Source of the DNA: Saccoglossus kowalevskii
Taxonomy: Eukaryota; Hemichordata; Enteropneusta; Harrimaniidae
Assembly (NCBI RefSeq): GCF_000003605.2
Contig: NW_003114956.1
Coordinates: 11,264 to 68,447, forward strand
DNA: 57,184 nt
Direction: 5' to 3'
Shown: piece after piece, positions 47,155-57,184 of the stretch
Layout of the letters: every line of letters begins with the position of its first letter
How positions within the stretch are numbered: the stretch's first letter is position 1
The notes under the pieces: model-generated
What the model was told of the DNA's origin: nothing
Seen by the model: the letters and a program-made list of their open reading frames with translations, nothing else
Database searches by the model: none
Translations under genes and position numbers: made by a program

Positions 47155-49056
47155 TCCTCAGAATTATATAGAAATTCTATAGAATTTGTATCGATTATAT
47201 TATATTATAGAAGTGTATATAAATTCTATAGAATATACATGTTTCCACCAGACATGAGAATTTAGATGCATTAAAACATTATATGTGAGGAAAGGGTGTG
47301 TTTACCGAGAAAAAAAAACAGTTTGATTGGCCGGGTGATTGATGGCTTATAGACAGTATTTTAAACCTGGCGCCTTTGATTAGCAGTGTGCATCAAATCT
47401 ATGTAAGTTTGTGCGTAGATTAAGTTTGTCACGTGTGATTCTGATACAGTGCTCACTCGAAAAAATACAGCCAGAGTGAAGGACTTTTTCACGTTCCTCG
47501 TGCTGTAATATTACAGGGATTCAAGGACCACCACAACTTCACCACCCCACTCCATATATGCTAGGTGTACAGTTTATTATAGTTCCTAGGTTCCAAGTGA
47601 CTGGATATGCAATCACTATATCAAGTCTCTTGCCTGTGTTCTGGGCTTCACTGAGAAGGATTCCCTAAATAGCGTTCTATGTTCTAGCGTTCTGTTCCAT
47701 GCATTTTTTCCGTAATTGCAGTGAAAAAATTATCAAGACATTATTATCAGATTTCTATTTCATTCAAATAAAGTGTGATACTTCTGAACGTTGCTAACAA
47801 GCAGCTACTAAAGAATATTTACGATGACATACTTTGTGCCAAATAAGTTCTATGTAGGGTTAACACTAGAGGAAATAACAGTTTAAACTTTGCCATTGTT
47901 AAGTCTCTTGCTTGATGCTTAGTAATCACAGCTTGTTTCCTCGTACAATGACATAGACACAACAAACATGTGAATATCTTGAGTGTCAAATAATATTGCA
48001 TATTCTCATTCGTAATGACACACAAATAACTTAACAATTAAACCACTCATTGACACTTTCAACAATGTTATTTAAATGAGTTATTTGAAAATAGTTGATT
48101 TCACCAAAAAATACAATGTAGGTGTATCTACATTACTAGTACACCAATAGATTGTATCAAACTATTTTTGTCAACCTTATATTATTAATGTAAATGCCAA
48201 ACAAAAATGCATTCAATTGAACATATAACAATACTGTACTGACCTTGTACGTTAATTGTTCCGCAACATTCATGTAGTGTTTTGATGAGCTGTATTAGTC
48301 AATATCTGGATATATTATGGTTTTCCATCTATGGCAGCACTAGAATAAAAAATGCAATTATAATCATTAAAATTAATTATCCTGTTCTACAGAAAGCAGA
48401 AGTAAAATAATTCAACAACTACAAAGTAATTTTTATCAAATTTGAATCAAACAACAAATGTGTCCTTAATATAAAATGAATATCATTAAGGAAAGAGAAG
48501 GATGAACACAGTGAATCTATTTATTGTAATGTATATTGAATACAATTTAATTTCGATAATTTATTCATGGCGCCATATTTGAAAATCAGTAAACAAAGAA
48601 ACAAAGTCAGTTAAATCAAAACAGTCAAAAACTGCATTTACTTGTGTCCGTGTCTATCTCAATTACCGGTAAATTGTCTTACAATATCAATTAATTCAGA
48701 AAGCAAATAACACATGTATCACTTGTCTGTCTATGCTGCCTTTTTCGCAATCACTTATACAACAATCAGCATCGTCATTGACCTTTGTCTGTAGTCAGAC
48801 TTCTGGCTGAGTCAGTCAGTCAATCACATTACTACTTCATGAAAACTACAAGTTGATGTACTTTGATTTTGTTACCCATGTGTTCTCTGTTCATTCATTA
48901 ATTACAGGTTCCAACGGTATGCCTCATCTGTGAATGTTGTTGAATGACAACAGCCATCTTGTTTGGTTGTTTTGGTGAAGCGCCCTCTGTGTATACCTAC
49001 AATGCAAATGCAGAGGATACCATACTTTCAGAGAGATAGTTGCAAAATGTTTGTTT

Positions 49057-49057
<1 letters not shown>
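47155..49057. other. Spacer, nothing recognised
   Basis: 47,160-47,250 is a local AT palindrome cluster (TATAGAAATTCTATAGAATT). The rest is AT-rich with no exon-like frame. Confidence 0.4.
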
Positions 49058-49058
<1 letters not shown>

Positions 49059-49103
<45 letters not shown>

Positions 49104-49133
49104 ATTAATATTAATATTAATATTATTATTATT
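49059..49133. repeat. (ATT)n / (ATTAAT)n compound microsatellite
   Basis: About 75 bp of ATT units, with an internal ATTAAT-type block. Confidence 0.92.
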
Positions 49134-49139
49134 TGAATT

Positions 49140-49540
49140 ACACTTTTTTTAATTGTATAAAGATCCGGAGAATTGTCATAACTATACATTTTTCATAATA
49201 ATATAACACTGATATTCAAAACTGCTGTGTATTTAGTTAAACAATTATGGTCTCTGTGTCTATGAACAATCGCTATTGGATCACATCAAATTACAATAAT
49301 AAAAGACTTCAGTACTGCAAATTTTAGCAACTTTACTACGCCGGTTTATTACATTTTCTTGGTGAGAATAATTCCTAGTCGTGACATGATTGGGACCGAC
49401 GAATGTCGCTCTAGATGTGTTGACAAAATCCTGTAATATAAATAGTAATCGTGAAAAGCGAGGGGCACCTTGTGTTTTGGGGTTAACGTCCGATTATCTA
49501 ACATTCAGACAGTTCTATTTAATAGTACAGGGTTTCATTA
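49140..49540. repeat. Third-unit partial copy of module M2
   Basis: AAAGATCCGGAGAA, ACATTTTCTTGGTGAGAATA, AAAGCGAGGGGCAC and GGGGTTAACGTCCGATTATC match 15,973-16,720. Confidence 0.6.
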
Positions 49541-50103
49541 ATCATAATGTATAAACAAAGTGACCCAATAAGGCATTATTACTAGCTTTAAACTTCTTAC
49601 CAAAATTAAACGGAGATTTCAATATGTAGTAACAATAATTGATGCTAGAACACCAATTGCTTCAACCTTAGATGAGTAAACCCAGCACGGGTGTTATTGG
49701 TTGTTTCGAATTGTATAGCACGGTGTCGAGGTCAAACTACTAGAAAGTTCAATATCATGTCACATGGACTACAGTGCCAGTAAACGTCATTGGTTCCAGC
49801 AATATATATGACAACGCGAAGCACGGTTGGGGAAACACTAACATTCAACCAGATTTTATTGGTTGTTTCACATTTTATAAGATTGTTTTATCACTGCTGT
49901 GCAAATAATTTATACATGAAACGGGTGTGTTCACGGGTACAGTAGAAAATATCACATAAAACAATGAGTTACTCAAAAAAAACAAAGCAAGGTGTGTAGT
50001 TGGTATTATGTGTGTTATAAAATGTAGAAGTTTGTGTTGAATGGTGAATAGAAGTGGTTTTCAAAGTGGCTAGGCCACTCATAATATTCAAGTTTGTAAG
50101 CAG
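49541..50103. other. Spacer, nothing recognised
   Basis: GCATTATTACTAGCTT at 49,572 also occurs at 22,223, so a short diverged repeat may be present. No gene seen. Confidence 0.35.
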
Positions 50104-50267
50104 TTAAAGCGGGAGGGTTGTCACCTGCGCACGCGCGGGAATTGAGTCCCAAACGATGATAACAAAACACGCTATAACACAAATGCTCATGGGTATACGC
50201 TTGTTTGTTAACAGTGACACGCTATGGCCATCTGACGCATGCGCAGGTGACGACTCTCTCGCTTTAA
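50104..50267. mobile_element. 164-bp TTAAAGCG-type MITE, uninterrupted
   Basis: Inverted ends TTAAAGCGGGAGGGTTGTC and, inward from the right, TTAAAGCGAGAGAGTCGTC, both followed by CACCTGCGCA. It is the empty-site version of the element at 33,388-34,002, in opposite orientation. Confidence 0.78.
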
Positions 50268-50641
50268 AATACCAATGGTGCGCTTCTTCATTTTACTGTT
50301 TTCTCTATTAGCAAACTTCGGTTTTTGCGTTAAATTGAGTGAACAACCAATTATGCCTCACAACTGAATTTGATGCGTACAACATACTAGTAGTATTGGT
50401 TGACCAATAAGATGTTTGTAGGCTTGTTTGGGGTAACTTGGCAATGAATGACTTGGATTGTTTGTTTTTGGGTATTAACATGCTGGATATCACTTTCAAC
50501 TTACTAGTTTAGAAAACACATAGAACTACTGTATTCCATTGCTTAGTTAAAGCCATTAACACGAACCATCTCAACCCAGCCCACTAAGTGGCACAAAGCA
50601 ATCATATATGTGTTGTTGTTATTTGACTCACCATCTTCACC

Positions 50642-50872
50642 ATGCGCATGCATTACAACAATTGCCGGAACTACTTCTATCAAGGGGATTATGTTTTTAC
50701 GGCGATGGTTTGCTTGTCCGATTTTGAGAGAGAATCTCAGATCTGGATCCGGTTTACACGGAGACAGGAATTTTATGGGAAGGATTCTTCATTATTGTCA
50801 GATACTTCAAGAAATTACGAACAAATTTATAATCTCTTAGGAGGGGTTACCCATGAGACAAGCACCACTTGA
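50642..50872 (+). CDS. Unrecognised 76-codon ORF
   Basis: Begins MRMHYNNCRNYFYQGDYVF and ends GGVTHETSTT. Balanced amino-acid composition and less AT-rich codons make it one of the more protein-like anonymous frames here. An in-frame TGA lies shortly upstream. No domain, signal peptide or splice context recognised, and it may be a chance frame or a piece of an exon. Confidence 0.25.
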   Translation: MRMHYNNCRNYFYQGDYVFTAMVCLSDFERESQIWIRFTRRQEFYGKDSSLLSDTSRNYEQIYNLLGGVTHETSTT

Positions 50873-51289
50873 AATAGATTTTGGGAGAGATTGATTGATT
50901 TAGGGAAAGATCTTTATCTGATTGCAGAAATTGCATTGACAAATATAGTCACTGTAATGATAAGTACTTTGCAGCAGTGACTATGTGACTTCGGAGCACA
51001 GAACTAAATATTCGTAATGACCGATAATGAAACACACATTTTTAAGATTTTAGCCATTTGTTTTTAGAAAAATCGCCCTCGACGTCAATATTTTTTGGAA
51101 ACAGTTTTCTACTGACTGCGGAACACTTCAACCCAGGCGAGTAAACATCCATCACCCCCCCCCGGCTTTGTCTCCCCGTCCCCTGTATACAAAGGTCCTC
51201 TTCCTCACCATGATGTAAACGATGAAAAAATAAATAACAGGTTTTTTTTTCCATCATCTCCCCTCCAACGCACATTCTCTGCGCTTGAA

Positions 51290-51545
51290 TGAATGCACCT
51301 CGAGCACCCGAGGGGGATGTAGAATAGAAAGACTTTCCAACTGTGCATGTCTCCTGTCCCGATTTAACGAGATCTGTGTACTCGCATCTCGCACAAATGT
51401 TATTTCCAACGATTTACTTCCCCTCGATGCTAATTAGGCTACGATTTACGAGCGTGTTTGTTGCAGGCATGATACAGTTCATTCTAATTCTCGGCAAGGT
51501 ACGGGTACGGCGGTAAACTAGCGTGGTTTTAAAGACTTTATTTAA
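51290..51545. repeat. Directly duplicated block, copy 1
   Basis: Matches 54,520-54,765 with islands of strong identity: ACGAGATCTGTGT, CACAAATGTTATTTC, CGATTTACGAGCGTGTTTGT and CTAGCGTGGTTTT. Between the islands similarity is lower. No shared reading frame noted. Confidence 0.7.
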
Positions 51546-51599
51546 GACTCGGAGAAAGAGAGAGTATTCAGATTACAGTGTGTTGAAATGACACCGTCA

Positions 51600-51960
51600 C
51601 CGTGTAGCGGCGTTCGAATTTCGTGTAATTAAATAATGTCAATTTAACGTAGCATAGGACCAACGTAGATCACGACGCGATGTGACGCTTCAATAATACA
51701 GTTAATAATAGATACGTAATAAGTCATAATCATAAATAAATTGTGTTGATGAACGTGGGTTAACGTCCGCTTGACAAAATAATTCGTTCTGGGACCCGTC
51801 AACGATTTGCAATAGGATTTTAGTGAATACTCACGGATCAACACAGTATGTTCTCTCCAGTTTACTGACCCAGACTACTTCGCTGGGGTTATTGTTTCAT
51901 CACTCAAAGACATTTCTAAGCGCATTCTCTGTAGCCATGGTTACGACGCGATGAATGTAA
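51600..51960. repeat. Fragment of MITE plus module M2
   Basis: GGCGTTCGAATTTCGTGTAA resembles the TTAA-type MITE arm. GGGTTAACGTCCGC (51,757) and TTTACTGACCCAGACT (about 51,861) match M2. A decayed fourth fragment of the duplicated unit. Confidence 0.45.
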
Positions 51961-52860
51961 CACTCGGTTTGAGACTGGTCCGTTTTAGGCACGTTTAATG
52001 AACTCATCCCACATCGCATTGTATGCCATTTATTCAAAGTTGTCACGTATTAATGAGAGAACTAATGCTTTAATGATTTGTAAAGGACACATTACAGTGA
52101 TAATGTATACATATGTTACACATCCTTGCCCTACAATCCGGATTGTGTACAGATGCAGTCTTTTGACCCTGTTCGTGCAGAAAGAGTGACCTTTGCACCT
52201 AAATAGGTCAGAATTGGCGTTCAGTCAGTACTGGTGTTCTGATTCTAGGCATACCGTCAGGTATTTTAAATATTAATATTGTATTTGACAGTCTCACTAC
52301 TCGGGCATTCCAATAAATCTTCACAGGATTACCCAGCTGTACACTAACGTTCAATGATCATGAGCCGTTCAGGGAAGTACCACTATTTTTATGGGTGGTT
52401 ATGTGCATTGTATCTGATTAGAAGTTTACACATTTTAATGACGTCATTGTCGAATTGTATTATGGGATTTGTGCATCTGAAGGTCTGGCGTGTTCCCGGG
52501 TGCAGCTTCGGTACATCCATTCTGTAGGCCTCGTCAAGTCAACCACTTTATCTAATTCAAAGTCCCGACCATCCGTTATTGAGTAAATCTCGACCTCTCC
52601 ATTGAATTTGTGGCACACTCACCCAGAAAACTACTGTGCATTTTTTTTCATCTAGATTTGAGCTTTTTAGATTTTTCGTTTTGTCACACTGATTGATGTT
52701 TTCTTCCATGTATGTGTGGCATTTCTTGGTTATAAATATATATTTTACCAGTAGTTTTTTTCTTTATCGGCACAACAAACCCGTTCCCTTCTTTTATAAT
52801 TTTTTTTAAATTACCGTGATCGTTTAATACAGCAAGCCAATCAACGAACACAGTCAGCAA

Positions 52861-52938
52861 TGACGTCATTTGAAACCTTCCAAAACTCGGCCAATAGAAA
52901 CCTCTCGTCGTTTCAGTTGGAATTGTGGGGTTTATAAA
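52861..52938 (+). promoter_or_regulatory. Promoter-like CRE - CCAAT - TATA arrangement
   Basis: A perfect CRE, TGACGTCA, at 52,861-52,868, GGCCAATAG at 52,889-52,897 and TATAAA at 52,933-52,938, all on the plus strand with spacings usual for a core promoter. The start site would fall near 52,965. Only anonymous ORFs (53,002-53,220 and 53,178-53,402) follow, so the driven gene, if any, is not identified. Confidence 0.3.
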
Positions 52939-52969
52939 TGTTTATGAAGATGAATTAAATGGGTTTGTT

Positions 52970-54519
52970 GTGCCGATGGTAGACTTTTTTTAATTTTCTC
53001 TGTGCAGATTATTTTTATTTTTGTTCAAATGTCACCCCAACTTGTTCATGGTCCTCCCCTATGCAATAACCACTCCACTAATTTTGAGGATTTCTTTCAT
53101 CCAGCGTCCTTGTCTGTTTCCTTAGTGTTTGTCCTTGTGTGGAACCACTCCAGTAGCAAGAACTATCACTCCTATAAATGTATTACTGTAGGTTTATGCG
53201 GGCGTGGGAAGCGCCAATAACGTTTAGTCAAAGAGAGAGGTCAGGGGTGAATAATGTTGCCCGTACTGTGAACTTCATTAATGCCATCGGACAATTCATG
53301 CTTACGCCACTTCTGTTATCTGCCACCAAAGTATTGTATTTACTTCAAACATCAAGTCACGTACGATTAAGGGCAACAGTTCAATTGAGGATAACAGCCT
53401 AATTTCTGGGGAGGGTTACCTTGAATAAATTATTATACGACAAAAGAAAACGATTTTATTTTAGTTCTGGTGAAACATTTCTGAAACAGAACTATACATG
53501 GCAAATATATGAGAATCTGAAAACCTTTATATAGTAGTGAAATAACTAGCCTACTAACGACGCTTTCTAAACTGAGGATACATACTGGCATGTTTAATAC
53601 TGTGACACAAGATAAGTTCAATTTTTTACCATGCCGCCTTCTTACTTTTACGTTTTCTAGTGATATTACACAAATTAAACATGCTGTCAATATTACGGGT
53701 TGGGGTAACTTAGAATATTAAGTCTGTTTCTCGTACATTGAACTGTTGATGTTGCCCCTAGGAAATTGGACAAACACACTCGTAGCTGACCCGTATCTGT
53801 CTACGTATTGTTACAACCAATGAGGCAACTACTTTCTTTTACGCAATCGAATCTGGCCAAGCTGGGTGTGGTCGAGCGTTAACGAAACGGGTTCTACTAG
53901 TTTTATTTTTAACATAATACTGAAAAATACCAACATTTAAATTTACGGCAAGTAACCAGTACAATTGTCTTGTTCGTGATGTCCGAGTCTAACTGGTACT
54001 TTTTTTTTATTTTTCTTGAATATGGCAACACCTTGCAATTAACTTTATTTCTGTAGGTAACCAGCTTACAAATGTTTTTTTTTTAACAAATCTATCAACC
54101 ACCCCACTATTTCAAATGACCGACCCTTAAGTCAGTTTCAGATTAATAAAAGAAACAGTCGAATTAGCTCTGTTGTAACTACATTTGTTCCATTGTCAAA
54201 TTATATAGTCCTCAATGTGGTTTTCTCTGTTTTCCTGTCCATTGTGTGTGAGGGCTCACTACAATCCCATCAGCTGTTGCGTGAAGGTTTGTTTTTACTC
54301 ACAATTGCTGTTTCCGTTCCACGACAAATGTCGTGCAGTTTTTAATTCAAGAAAAATATATATAATTTTTAGAAACAATTTCCCCGGTCGTTCAGAGTAG
54401 ACTATGTCTCACCCGTCTCCGGTGTTCCAAATAGTTCTCCCCAGCCCCATAATTTAATCTATGGAGAACATATTTTGCATAGTTTTTCCACTACCCCCTT
54501 TCCAGATTTCTTAATCGGG
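52970..54519. other. Spacer with anonymous ORFs
   Basis: ORFs at 53,002-53,220, 53,178-53,402, 53,433-53,690 (minus) and 54,215-54,400 show no recognisable motif. T-rich runs at 54,000 and 54,076. No gene supported. Confidence 0.35.
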
Positions 54520-54765
54520 TCAACTCCAGCATCCGATGGCAAAAGGATGTGGAGCAGAAGGATTTTCCAACTACGCATATCCACTATCCCAATTTTACGA
54601 GATCTGTGTCTTTGGCACAAATGTTATTTCGGACGATTTACGTTCCCCTGGACGCTAATGATACCTCGATTTACGAGCGTGTTTGTTGCAGACACGGCAC
54701 AATTGATTCCCACTCTCGGTAAGGTCTGATTACGGTCAGCTAGCGTGGTTTTGAAGACTAGAGAG
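54520..54765. repeat. Directly duplicated block, copy 2
   Basis: Partner of 51,290-51,545, offset about 3.2 kb. Similarity resumes after it at 54,785-54,860, where GCGCGCTGTGACGCTTTAAT pairs with 51,676-51,695. Confidence 0.7.
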
Positions 54766-55356
54766 AGTTGTAAACAGATAACGTAATTTACATGCCGCGT
54801 TGTATACCTCGCGTGGGACTCGCATGGAACACGGCGCGCTGTGACGCTTTAATAATTAATTTAACAGTTAATTTTAAAAACGTGTACCAGGGGCGAACAA
54901 ATTATAGACGACTTCAAAATAGTCAAAAAAGCTTTGTTGAAGCTACTTTTGATCCATGCAAATAATTATCCAATCAGAAGCCCCAGTAAAATGGTATGGT
55001 TTTTATTAACCAATGGGGTTTTCTGTGTTTCCTGTCCATCGCGTGTGACGGTTCACTACCGCTTCGTCAGCTGTTGAAGTTGCGTGGAACTTTGTTTACT
55101 GACAAATACATGACTCATCCATGATTTGTGAATCTGAACAACTATCGTCGATGCAATGTAGAGCCCATCGACACCGATGAGTTTTTATGGTTTTGAATTA
55201 CCAAGGTCTGAGTCGATTCTAAATCCAGAGATATCACTGGAGGATCTAGAAATTTGATAACGGGGGGGGGGGGTTGCTGATATATATTGAATCTTATCAT
55301 GACGTGACCGAGGGTATTTGTCTAGAAATGGCTTATTTTAGTGCCGGCTGTTGTTT

Positions 55357-55452
55357 GAAGCGCGGTGGTCGTCGCGCAGCGCGTGTTCGAATTTCATGTA
55401 AATAAACAATGTATTTTACACGCGTTCTATACGTCGCTATGAGTCCCATATC
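55357..55452 (-). mobile_element. Truncated TTAA-type MITE
   Basis: GAAGCGCGGTGGTCGTCGCG through GACGTCGC-like TACGTCGCTATGAGTCCCA is the reverse orientation of the 9,588 element, lacking its far end. A 12-G run lies shortly upstream at 55,262-55,273. Confidence 0.65.
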
Positions 55453-55984
55453 ATACCTATGTGTATACGAACAATAAAATTATGAACAGAAAACATACAC
55501 CTGAAACATGCTAATCACGGTTCACTTATTGCATTCCCACTATCAACACTCGCCAGCTTTGTTCTGCCAGTAGAGTGATCACTTCATAGTTTGGAGGATC
55601 TGAAAAGACGGATTTGATCCGGGGACTTGCCCCTAAACAAAAATTACACTGTAACCTCGGTATGAAACTCCAGTACAAAATAATAGAATTACTGGAAGGA
55701 TTTCTTCAACTACTTCCTGGTATTCTCTCCTGCGGTTATTCATTCAACAAATTACTGCGCAATATAATAGTCTGACGTCGTGACCGTAGTTTAAACTCTA
55801 CTTACCAATTATCTGAACAATTTGTGTTTCGATCCATTTTGTAGGAGTACGAGCTTGACAACACGTGTCTTGGTTACATATATGTCAGTAAATTAAAACA
55901 ATATTTTTAATCTTTACAACTTTTTTTCAAAAATATACCAAAACTTTGCCCGTCTATGGAAATGTAATTGGTTGTTCGAGACCT

Positions 55985-56305
55985 ATCCTCAGGGGCGAAG
56001 CTACGTCACAGACGTTCTACGTTGCTAAGACGCGCACCACTGTACCACGTATTTCTATGGGCTTTGTGCGCGCTGCTGTGGAACGCCGGTGGAGCCGGTG
56101 AAAACTCGAGAAAACAACACAAACTCAACTTTGAAGTAATCCTGAACAACCAAATTCATATATGTTACACACGTAGGGCTAATCTTGTTACACTGTTCAG
56201 GGGACTCTCAACAACCATTGCAAAGTACCGTTTTCTGCGAGTTTTTGGTCTTTGTTTTCACCGCGAGGGTTGCCAGGCGGTAGAAAATGTCCGGATATCC
56301 GCCCC
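55985..56305 (+). repeat. Dispersed repeat, inverted copy of 8,605-8,925
   Basis: See the entry at 8,605. The 135-codon frame at 55,968-56,375 comes from this repeat; the same codons are not open in the other copy, so it is not a gene. Confidence 0.7.
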
Positions 56306-56718
56306 CGAGGAATCCCTTACCCACAGCGCCACCAACGACGAATACCGCATACCGTTTTGGGGTGTACATATGTAATGTAAACTTGCACGCGTAATATTGT
56401 TCTTCTGGGCGTACCAATCGACGTCACAAAAATAAAATTCTCTTCTATAGAATAACTTACATGTTTGTATTTTCCGCCATGATAAAGCTCGCGTATTTCT
56501 GCACCACAGTCTCACTGCTTCCGGGAAAGTGGTTCAATAACGAGCGCCCTCACGTGAAAATATCTCACGTGAGTGTAAGATGCTTCATTTGTTATAGTGA
56601 TTCAAAATGTTAACAGTGTGAATTCACTGCAAAATACAATGCTAAAAATTGAACTTTTTAGATTTGGAATTTACTTTAAATATATTTGTTTGGCGTGTGG
56701 ACATAGCTTTTTGTATTT

Positions 56719-56925
56719 AGCGCGCCACATCGCGTTACAGTTGTACCGCAGCGCATCCAGCTGTCATACAATGCGTCAGTCCCCACGCAACGCATCACAG
56801 TGGTCATACAGCGTATTACAACCGTTTGGTAGTGCACCACAATTGTCGTCACACAGGCGCCACGTAGCGCGCCACAGTTGTCGCGCAGCGCGTCACATTG
56901 TCACGTCACTGTATTGTATTGTCAC
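56719..56925. repeat. GC-rich degenerate minisatellite of about 20 bp
   Basis: Roughly nine imperfect units of the type GCGYCACAGTTGTCGCRCA (for example CGCGCCACAGTTGTCGCGCA near 56,867). CpG-rich against an AT-rich background. Confidence 0.6.
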
Positions 56926-56932
56926 GCCGCCT

Positions 56933-56997
56933 TCATTAGTCGTCGCAGCACGTTCGAATTTGATGTAAACAATGTTATTGCGCGTGACGCATATCAC
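56933..56997 (-). mobile_element. Half of a TTAA-type MITE joined to the minisatellite
   Basis: AGTCGTCGCAGCACGTTCGA followed by ATTTGATGTAAACAATG and GCGTGACGCATATCAC corresponds to the reverse orientation of the 9,588 element without its TTAAAGCGCGG tip. The adjacent minisatellite unit (GTCGCGCAGCGCG) is nearly the same string as the MITE arm. Confidence 0.55.
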
Positions 56998-57007
56998 GGA
57001 CTATGCC

Positions 57008-57021
57008 GGGGGGGGGGGGGG
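57008..57021. repeat. Poly-G run (14 G)
   Basis: One of four long G runs on this strand (also 7,318-7,327, 20,101-20,113 and 55,262-55,273). Confidence 0.9.
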
Positions 57022-57184
57022 AGTTGCATGACACGATTGGTTGAAATACTCGTCTCATTTGCATAAATTAATATTCATGAGTAATGAAAAACTCGTCTTT
57101 TCAGTAAAATTGTGCCAAAATGCTTTCCGATAGCATACATGTTAGTTCTAAATTGATTGATTCTATCGTTACGAGCTGAAAAAA

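Noticed and set aside
47155-47250. AT palindromes as a possible origin or terminator
   Set aside because: Simple AT-rich self-complementarity, common in this base composition, with no supporting context.
55968-56375. 135-codon plus-strand ORF
   Set aside because: Lies over a dispersed repeat whose other copy (8,605-8,925) does not keep the frame open.

Overview
This is a 57 kb piece of a eukaryotic (metazoan) nuclear genome, taken from a draft scaffold with two runs of N (10,952-11,551 and 36,768-37,032). It is AT-rich, gene-poor and full of diverged repeats. The clearest genes are two intron-containing globin genes on the minus strand, with GT-AG introns at the two classical globin positions (B12.2 and G7.0). 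Globin sequence style, tRNA-derived and LINE repeats, and abundant small inverted-repeat elements fit a marine invertebrate. I cannot decide between a lophotrochozoan such as a mollusc and an invertebrate deuterostome. I see no bacterial, viral, rRNA or CRISPR features.

Layout. 1-3.9 kb holds no gene I can recognise. About 3.96-21.9 kb is a duplicated block (called L), and about 31.5-44.2 kb is its tandem partner (called R). Each block holds, left to right on the plus strand: globin exons 3, 2 and 1 (minus strand), a long stretch that I read as a 5' UTR intron, a conserved promoter plus untranslated first exon (minus strand), and then 5-6 kb of shared non-coding modules called M1 (with a palindromic element) and M2 (with a tRNA-like SINE). 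Block L has an extra internal copy of M1-M2 at 19.3-21.2 kb. A third, headless copy starts at 44.6 kb with a promoter/UTR-exon relic but no globin exons, followed by M1 (45.9 kb) and part of M2 (49.1-49.5 kb); another fragment lies at 51.6-52.0 kb.

Between the blocks (21.9-31.5 kb) are a LINE 3'-end relic (26.8-27.75 kb), a 215-codon in-frame-stopped pseudogene with a SWIM-like zinc motif (29.35-29.99 kb), a short protein-like ORF (31.06 kb) and a solo pogo/Tigger-like terminal repeat (31.3 kb). Each duplicate has its own later insertions: block L carries a LINE (14.7-15.4 kb) and palindromic elements at 8.2-9.7 kb; block R carries another LINE (39.0-39.77 kb), a nested fold-back element in globin B intron 2, and a 39-bp minisatellite with six CCAAT boxes.

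The 44-57 kb end is repeats: a 102-bp satellite, a directly duplicated 0.25 kb block (51.3 and 54.5 kb), a CRE-CCAAT-TATA arrangement at 52.86 kb, and a GC-rich minisatellite joined to a palindromic-element end (56.7-57.0 kb). No previously undescribed multi-gene system is visible. The best leads are the regulatory evolution of the globin pair (shared distal UTR exon, copy-specific CCAAT array, mosaic gene conversion) and the SWIM-like pseudogene.
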